A stretch of DNA of 40,711 bases. It comes from Clostridiales bacterium. Its GTDB lineage: Bacteria > Bacillota > Clostridia > Clostridiales > Clostridiaceae. Below the pieces are notes generated by a model. The model was not told where the DNA came from. It worked only from the letters and a program-made list of their open reading frames with translations, and made no database searches. How positions within the stretch are numbered: the stretch's first letter is position 1; the number at the start of each line of letters is the position of its first letter. This document shows, piece by piece, positions 36,195 to 40,711 of this stretch. Location: assembly GCA_012519845.1 (NCBI GenBank), contig JAAYPK010000078.1, forward strand, positions 1 to 40,711. The letters run 5' to 3'. The position numbers and the translations under genes were made by a program.

Positions 36195-37019
36195 ATGAAT
36201 CTAGTAAACAATATTACTTTTTTATCTAAACTTACGTATAACAATGTAATAGAATACTTTAAGGATAGACTAGATACTTGTACAGATACCTTAACTACTA
36301 ATTCAATTTATTGGTATGGTCATGCTACAACCTTAATTAATATAAATAATACTGTTATAATAACTGATCCTGTTTTATCTAATTCTTTAGGATATTTTAA
36401 GAGAATAGTGAAAAAGCCATTAGATATATCATCACAAAAAATAGACTACATACTATTATCTCACGGTCACATGGATCATCTTCATTTTCCATCATTAAGA
36501 AAGCTTAAAAAGCTTAATCCTAATATTACTGTAATAGTTCCAAAAGGTTATAAAAAGCTTATGAAATTATTAGGCTTTAAGAATATTGTTCTAATTAGGC
36601 AAGGTCAAACATACAAAGATAATACTATTACAGTAAAAGCAATAAAAGCAAATCATGATGGAAGAAGATTTTATGTAGGAATAGACAACGAAAGTAATTC
36701 CTATTTAATTAATATTTCAGACAAAACTATTTTCTATGCTGGTGATACTGCCTATACGGAAGATTTTAACGGAATAAAATGTGATGCTGCAATTATGCCT
36801 GTTGGATGTTATATGCCAGAGCGTTTTTCATATATGCATTGTACTCCTAAAGAAAGTTATAATATGTTTCAAAAAATGAATTGTGATGTAATGATTCCTG
36901 TTCATTATAAAACTTTTAAAATATCTCTAGAAGATTTTGACGAAACTGAACGTACCCTTAAAAGTTTTAAAGACAGCAAAATTAAAATATTAAACATAGG
37001 AAATTCATATAAACTTTAA
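36195..37019 (+). CDS. Metallo-beta-lactamase-fold hydrolase, NAPE-PLD/UlaG-like
   Basis: Metal ligands are visible: IYWYGHATTL (family opening), ILLSHGHMDHLH (HxHxDH), KANHDGRRF, FYAGDTAYTE (Asp bridging) and IPVHYKTF (last His). Bacterial relatives of N-acyl-phosphatidylethanolamine phospholipase D show this exact series, but the substrate is unproven. The ATG at 36195 lacks a ribosome site. AAAGGAG at 36146-36152 is followed by ATGTGA and a tiny GTG frame, and the reading frame stays open upstream without a canonical start. The true start, or a small 5' frameshift, is therefore uncertain. Confidence 0.82.
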   Translation: MNLVNNITFLSKLTYNNVIEYFKDRLDTCTDTLTTNSIYWYGHATTLININNTVIITDPVLSNSLGYFKRIVKKPLDISSQKIDYILLSHGHMDHLHFPSLRKLKKLNPNITVIVPKGYKKLMKLLGFKNIVLIRQGQTYKDNTITVKAIKANHDGRRFYVGIDNESNSYLINISDKTIFYAGDTAYTEDFNGIKCDAAIMPVGCYMPERFSYMHCTPKESYNMFQKMNCDVMIPVHYKTFKISLEDFDETERTLKSFKDSKIKILNIGNSYKL

Positions 37020-37022
37020 GAA

Positions 37023-37066
37023 GAAGCTATCGCTTTAAGGTATAAAATCCTTTAGTGATAGCTCTT
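37023..37066 (+). terminator. Hairpin after the NAPE-PLD-like gene
   Basis: Imperfect arms GAAGCTATCGCTTTAAGG and CCTTTAGTGATAGCTCTT fold around TATAAAAT right after the stop codon. No T-tract follows, so termination by it is likely but weak. The remaining spacer to 37182 shows only a poor promoter candidate. Confidence 0.45.
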
Positions 37067-37181
37067 ACTAAAAATCATCAAGAGAATTTTCATAGCTATA
37101 TTTTAGAATGCTCTTCTCTAATTAACAAATCTATTGCCATATATATATATTATATAGATAACTACTTTTTAGGAGTGTCTT

Positions 37182-38372
37182 ATGTTTTCTCACAAAAATA
37201 TTATTGAACCAAATCTAAAGCATTATTTAATTAATAAAAGTTATCCTTTATATAGGGTTTTAATTAAATGTAACGAATTTATAGATACCATTTCAAAAAA
37301 GATTAATTCATATAAAGGTGAAGTTCTATATTCAATTAAATCATGTAATATAATTTGTGCTAAATTAAATTCCACCTCAATTTTTAAATTAATTGAATAT
37401 CCAGAAGTAAAGTATGTATGCTTTGATGAATATTTATTTCTTTGTGGTATAAGTGTAACTTCTGCAAACAAATTTCATTTTTCTTCTGATAAATTATTAA
37501 GTGGTAATGGAGTTACAGTTGGTATAGTTGACAGCGGTGTTTATCCTCATAAAGATCTATCTTACCCCAATAATAGAATTGAAAAATTTGTAGATACAAT
37601 TAATAAGTATAACTTTCCCTACGATGATAATGGACATGGAACTTGCACTAGTGGAATAATTGCTGGTAGTGGACAATGCTCCAATAATATATATAAGGGA
37701 ATAGCTCCGAATGCAAAATTATTCTGCTATAAAGCTTTTGACAAGCATGGAAAAGGATATGCATCTGACATACTATTTTCATTAGATACCTTAATTAACG
37801 TAGATAATGTTAAAATAATATGCCTTCCATTTGAATTACTGTCTCATAACATATTTATTCTAAATTTATTTGATATTTTATTTAAGGAAGCTGTGAAAAA
37901 AAACATAACTACCATTGTTCCAAGTGGCAGCAATATGAATTCACAAGATGGCTCATTAATGGGATTATCAACCCTTGATAATTGTATTACTGTTGCTGGC
38001 TCTGAAACTAAAAATCTAAAGATACCTTATAAATATTCTTCATCTGGTCCTTTTAGAAAATCAAACAAGCCCAATATATCTGCTGCTTGCGTAAATATAA
38101 TGTCCTTAAATTGTGAAACCTCATATATATCTGAAAAAAATGGAGTAAAGCTTTATCCTCCACCATTAGAAACTTCATACCAAAGTTTCACTGGAACATC
38201 TATTAGTGCTGCCTTTATTTCTGGTGTCTGTGCTTTATTATATGAAAATAATCCAAACTACACCTTTAGTGATATATGTTCAATATTAAAACTAGCATCT
38301 GATGGGGATGAATCACTTAAAAGCACACATGGAGAAGGTACAATAAATATAAGGAAGTTATTAATTAAATAA
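37182..38372 (+). CDS. S8 (subtilisin-like) serine protease without signal peptide
   Basis: The catalytic triad is complete: D117 in VGIVDSGVYPH, H152 in DNGHGTCTSG, S340 in FTGTSISAAF; the oxyanion Asn is in VPSGSN. The first ~85 residues resemble an I9-type propeptide/chaperone domain (YRVLIKCNEF, then EVKYVCFDEY). No signal peptide or membrane segment is visible, so it should act inside the cell or be released on lysis, like ISP or the Csp spore proteases of clostridia. A spore-germination role is possible but not shown. AGGAG precedes the ATG. It is a single-gene unit. Confidence 0.88.
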   Translation: MFSHKNIIEPNLKHYLINKSYPLYRVLIKCNEFIDTISKKINSYKGEVLYSIKSCNIICAKLNSTSIFKLIEYPEVKYVCFDEYLFLCGISVTSANKFHFSSDKLLSGNGVTVGIVDSGVYPHKDLSYPNNRIEKFVDTINKYNFPYDDNGHGTCTSGIIAGSGQCSNNIYKGIAPNAKLFCYKAFDKHGKGYASDILFSLDTLINVDNVKIICLPFELLSHNIFILNLFDILFKEAVKKNITTIVPSGSNMNSQDGSLMGLSTLDNCITVAGSETKNLKIPYKYSSSGPFRKSNKPNISAACVNIMSLNCETSYISEKNGVKLYPPPLETSYQSFTGTSISAAFISGVCALLYENNPNYTFSDICSILKLASDGDESLKSTHGEGTINIRKLLIK

Positions 38373-38384
38373 TAATTTATCAAG

Positions 38385-38413
38385 TTGTTATATAATAATC
38401 CCTTTGCTATAAT
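38385..38413 (+). promoter_or_regulatory. Sigma-A promoter of the dnaD-dnaC-like operon
   Basis: TTGTTA (38385-38390), a 17-bp spacer and consensus TATAAT (38408-38413) lie 45 bp upstream of the DnaD-domain start codon. Confidence 0.8.
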
Positions 38414-38421
38414 TAGCTTAC

Positions 38422-38436
38422 AGGTGAAATTCACCT
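38422..38436. promoter_or_regulatory. Palindrome at the predicted transcription start
   Basis: AGGTGAAATTCACCT is a perfect 7-1-7 dyad beginning 9 bp after the -10 box, that is, at or just past the expected start site. It could be an operator or a 5' mRNA hairpin controlling the replication-loader operon. Confidence 0.55.
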
Positions 38437-38458
38437 AATGAAAGGGGAATAGAAATTA

Positions 38459-39448
38459 ATGAGCACATTTATGCTTAAAAATAATAATTCAACTTTTACT
38501 CCTGTTAGTAATGTTTTTATTGAAAAATATATGCCTCAAGCAAGAGGAGAATTCATAAAAGTTTATTTACTAATTCTTAAATACAATGCTTCTGGTGAAC
38601 CTGGAGTTAATGGAGATATTTTAGCATCTTCTTTAAATCTTCTTGAATCTGATGTTATGAATGCACTTAATTATTGGAATGATCAAGGAGTAATTAAACT
38701 TAAATCAATAGATAAAATGAACAATTTCTCTATAGAATTTATTGATTTAGATGATTCTAGCACACCTACTAACAATGTAAATCTTTTAGACACTCTTCTT
38801 AACAATACTAAAACTACAGAAATGCTAAAAGACATAGAAAAAATACTTATGAGACCTTTATCTACTAAAGAAATGGAGATGTATTTAAGCTGGCAAAAAG
38901 ACTTTAATTTTACTTCAGATTTAATCCTTCTTCTAATTGAATACTGTGTATCAAAAGAAAAATCTGATTATAGATATATAGAAAAAGTTGCTATTTCTTG
39001 GTATGATATGAACATTACTTCAGTAGAAAAAGCTCAAAATTATATCAAACAAACAGAAGATAAGTGGATTAATTATAAGAGAATTTTAAATTATCTTGGA
39101 ATTAAAAATACTGATATTATGAAACCTCAAGAAGATTTACTAAATAAATGGTTATACACTTATAAGTTTAGTATACAATTAATCGAAAAAGCCTGCGATA
39201 TATGCTTCGAACGTTTAAACAGAGCCGATTTTAAGTATATAGATGGAATTTTATCAAAATGGTTTAAGGATAACATTAAAACTCTTGAAGACGTAGCTAT
39301 AAAGGATAGGCAACATAAGAAGGCTTATTCCAAAAATTCAAATTATAAATCAAATAATAATTCTAATGGCTTTAATAATTTTGAGGCTAGATCCTATGAT
39401 TATGATTCCTTAGAAAAAAAATTGTTAGGATGGGATAAAGATGATTAA
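38459..39448 (+). CDS. DnaD-domain replication-initiation protein
   Basis: An N-terminal winged-helix-like region (about 20-85: VYLLILKYNASGEPGVNGD then LASSLNLLESDVMNALNYW) is followed by DnaB2/DnaD domains: PLSTKEMEMYLSWQKDFNF (about 133) through IEKVAISWYDMNI, and again TDIMKPQEDLLNKWLYTY through YIDGILSKWF. In Firmicutes such proteins with DnaI-type loaders bring the replicative helicase to origins or stalled forks. The tail is Asn/Ser-rich and disordered. GGGG lies 11 bases before the ATG. It overlaps the next gene by 8 bp. Confidence 0.9.
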   Translation: MSTFMLKNNNSTFTPVSNVFIEKYMPQARGEFIKVYLLILKYNASGEPGVNGDILASSLNLLESDVMNALNYWNDQGVIKLKSIDKMNNFSIEFIDLDDSSTPTNNVNLLDTLLNNTKTTEMLKDIEKILMRPLSTKEMEMYLSWQKDFNFTSDLILLLIEYCVSKEKSDYRYIEKVAISWYDMNITSVEKAQNYIKQTEDKWINYKRILNYLGIKNTDIMKPQEDLLNKWLYTYKFSIQLIEKACDICFERLNRADFKYIDGILSKWFKDNIKTLEDVAIKDRQHKKAYSKNSNYKSNNNSNGFNNFEARSYDYDSLEKKLLGWDKDD

Positions 39449-40415
39449 AGGTTATCAATCTCTAATATTAGATAAATACTCTAATATTAGAGATAACGAA
39501 CAAAAAGAACTTAACAAAAGAATAAAAGAAATAAAAACAAAATACCCTGAAATAATAAACATAGATAAAGAAATTCAAAAATTATCATTAAATTTATCAT
39601 TATCTATTTTGCAATCAAAGGATGGAGAAAATACTTTAAAAGAATACAAAAATAAAATAACAGAATTAAGAGCACAAAAATATGAAATGCTTATTTCTAA
39701 AGGTTATTCACCAGATTATCTATCCTTACACTATCAATGTGAAAAATGTAAAGATACAGGATTTATTGGTGCCAGAAAATGTTCTTGTTATAAGGAACAC
39801 TTAACAAAATTATACTATAAAAATTCTCTTCTAGAAGATATATTAAAAACAAAAAACTTTAATAACTTTAATATTAGCTTATTTTCATCCCATAAAATTG
39901 GAGATGAAAAATACTCTCCTAGAAAGAATATGGAGAATATATTAGAATATATACTACATGATTATATTCCTAATTTTAATTCAACTAACACTAATATTCT
40001 TTTTTATGGTAATCCCGGAAGTGGAAAATCATTTTTATCTTATTGTATAGCAAAAGAACTATTAGATAAGGGAAATCTTGTGATTTATAAAACCTCTGAT
40101 GAATTGATTAATAATTTAAAAGATATTAGATTTAACAATAATGAAAAGTTAGAAGAATTACTTATAGATTGTGATTTATTAATAATTGATGATTTAGGTG
40201 CAGAGCAAAAAAGTGATTTCTCTATTACTGAACTATTTAATCTACTTAATAAAAAATTACTTAAAAATAAAAAAATGCTTATTTCAACTAATTTATTATT
40301 ACCTGCTATTACTCAAATTTATAGTGAAAGAATTTATTCAAGGCTAATAGGTGAATTTAAATTGTGTAAATTCTATTCAGATGATATAAGAATAACATTA
40401 AATCTAAAAAAATAA
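39441..40415 (+). CDS. DnaC/DnaI-type helicase-loader ATPase
   Basis: The N-terminal ~110 residues are coiled-coil-like (LNKRIKEIKTKYPEI) and end in a zinc cluster CEKCKDTGFIGARKCSCY, as in DnaI. The AAA+ core has Walker A GNPGSGKS (about 194-201), Walker B LLIIDDLGAE and sensor-1 MLISTNL. It loads DnaB-type helicase with the upstream DnaD-like partner; overlap of the two genes indicates translational coupling. GGATGGG supplies a ribosome site within the dnaD-like gene. Length 324 is typical. Confidence 0.92.
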   Translation: MIKGYQSLILDKYSNIRDNEQKELNKRIKEIKTKYPEIINIDKEIQKLSLNLSLSILQSKDGENTLKEYKNKITELRAQKYEMLISKGYSPDYLSLHYQCEKCKDTGFIGARKCSCYKEHLTKLYYKNSLLEDILKTKNFNNFNISLFSSHKIGDEKYSPRKNMENILEYILHDYIPNFNSTNTNILFYGNPGSGKSFLSYCIAKELLDKGNLVIYKTSDELINNLKDIRFNNNEKLEELLIDCDLLIIDDLGAEQKSDFSITELFNLLNKKLLKNKKMLISTNLLLPAITQIYSERIYSRLIGEFKLCKFYSDDIRITLNLKK

Positions 40416-40442
40416 AAACACCGTTTATACGGTGTTTTTTTT
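40414..40442. terminator. Terminator between the loader gene and the tRNA cluster
   Basis: AACACCGT (40417-40424) pairs with ACGGTGTT (40429-40436) around TTAT, with A and T tracts on both sides. It ends the plus-strand operon and the minus-strand tRNA transcript. Confidence 0.9.
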
Positions 40443-40518
40443 GGCGACTCAGAAGGGGCTCGAACCCTCGACTTCCAGCGTGACAGGCTGGCACTCTAAC
40501 CAACTGAGCTACTGAGCC
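40442..40518 (-). tRNA. tRNA-Asp (GUC)
   Basis: A full cloverleaf on the minus strand: acceptor GGCTCAG/CTGAGTC, anticodon stem CCAGC-CTGTCAC-GCTGG with anticodon GTC, T-loop GTTCGAG, discriminator G and encoded CCA. Last of three tRNAs. Confidence 0.96.
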
Positions 40519-40529
40519 ATAAAACTTTG

Positions 40530-40605
40530 TGGTGGGCACAACAGGGCTCGAACCTGTGACCCTCTGCTTGTAAGGCAGATGCTCTCCCAGCTGAGCTATG
40601 CGCCC
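40530..40605 (-). tRNA. tRNA-Val (UAC)
   Basis: The minus-strand cloverleaf has acceptor GGGCGCA/TGTGCCC, anticodon loop CTTACAA with TAC, T-loop GTTCGAG, and encoded CCA. Second of three tRNAs, 11 bp from tRNA-Asp. Confidence 0.96.
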
Positions 40606-40613
40606 AAAGTAAA

Positions 40614-40688
40614 TGGTGACTCCTAGGGGAATCGAACCCCTGTTACCACCGTGAAAGGGTGGTGTCTTAACCGCTTGACCAAGGAGCC
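40614..40688 (-). tRNA. tRNA-Glu (UUC)
   Basis: The minus-strand cloverleaf has acceptor GGCTCCT/AGGAGTC, anticodon loop CTTTCAC with TTC, T-loop GTTCGAT, and encoded CCA. First of the Glu-Val-Asp cluster; the promoter lies beyond or at the window end. Confidence 0.96.
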
Positions 40689-40711
40689 ATATTAATTTTT
40701 TCTTAGAGCTA

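Noticed and set aside
37130..37165. AT-dinucleotide run before the subtilase gene as a repeat element
   Set aside because: Short simple-sequence tract expected at this base composition; no array structure.
40357..40539. A 60-codon minus-strand frame covering the tRNA-Asp gene
   Set aside because: It is read through a tRNA and a terminator; typical artefact of tRNA sequence.

Overview
The window is AT-rich chromosomal DNA from a low-GC Firmicute, most likely Clostridium sensu stricto. This rests on the base composition, strong GGAGG ribosome sites, clostridial-type proteins (Hsp18-like Hsp20, NapH-like ferredoxin, DnaD/DnaC pair) and the order rlmH, hsp20, LUD, SEC-C, walJ, murA. I do not assign a species.

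Layout. 0.1-7 kb: mostly single genes on the minus strand, namely a membrane-anchored Asp-box protein, an FAD oxidoreductase fused to a Rieske domain, a GH13 alpha-1,6-glucosidase, QueG and a 68-residue protein. 6.5-12.7 kb: a siderophore-uptake locus (lipoprotein, two FecCD permeases, ATPase, MFS transporter) behind a promoter whose spacer holds a Fur-box-like palindrome, with a divergent AraC regulator. 12.8-14.2 kb: a methyltransferase and a GNAT. 14.3-20.6 kb: a tightly packed five-gene operon that joins a sugar-type ABC importer (very large binding protein plus two permeases) to a HlyD-type adaptor and a MacB/FtsX-like permease. It has no ATPase gene.

20.6-26.1 kb: an accessory block (MTA/SAH nucleosidase, CPBP protease, NapH-like ferredoxin, AraC regulator, SDR) lying between two decayed copies of the same gene pair, a histidine phosphatase and an EFR1-type flavodoxin. 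26.4-28.7 kb: a tandem-MerR regulator and a two-gene ABC exporter. 28.8-29.8 kb: a duplicated rlmH 3' end. Four copies of the terminal rlmH sequence, in two pairs that each enclose a terminator hairpin, flank a small monooxygenase-like gene and a type I toxin-like remnant. This resembles the attachment-site scars left by SCC-type cassettes at rlmH.

29.8-34.2 kb is conserved core: rlmH, hsp20, LUD protein, SEC-C protein, walJ-like hydrolase, murA. 34.4-38.4 kb, plus strand: a 2H-phosphoesterase-like and a dimeric-dUTPase-like protein, both apparently lacking catalytic residues, then a DMT protein, an NAPE-PLD-like hydrolase and a subtilase without a signal peptide. 38.4-40.7 kb: a DnaD-domain protein and a DnaC/DnaI-type helicase loader behind a clear promoter, then converging tRNA-Glu, -Val and -Asp genes. 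No CRISPR array, rRNA, intact insertion sequence or recombinase gene was seen.

The strongest leads are the hybrid importer/exporter operon at 14.3-20.6 kb and the rlmH attachment-like repeats at 28.8-29.8 kb.
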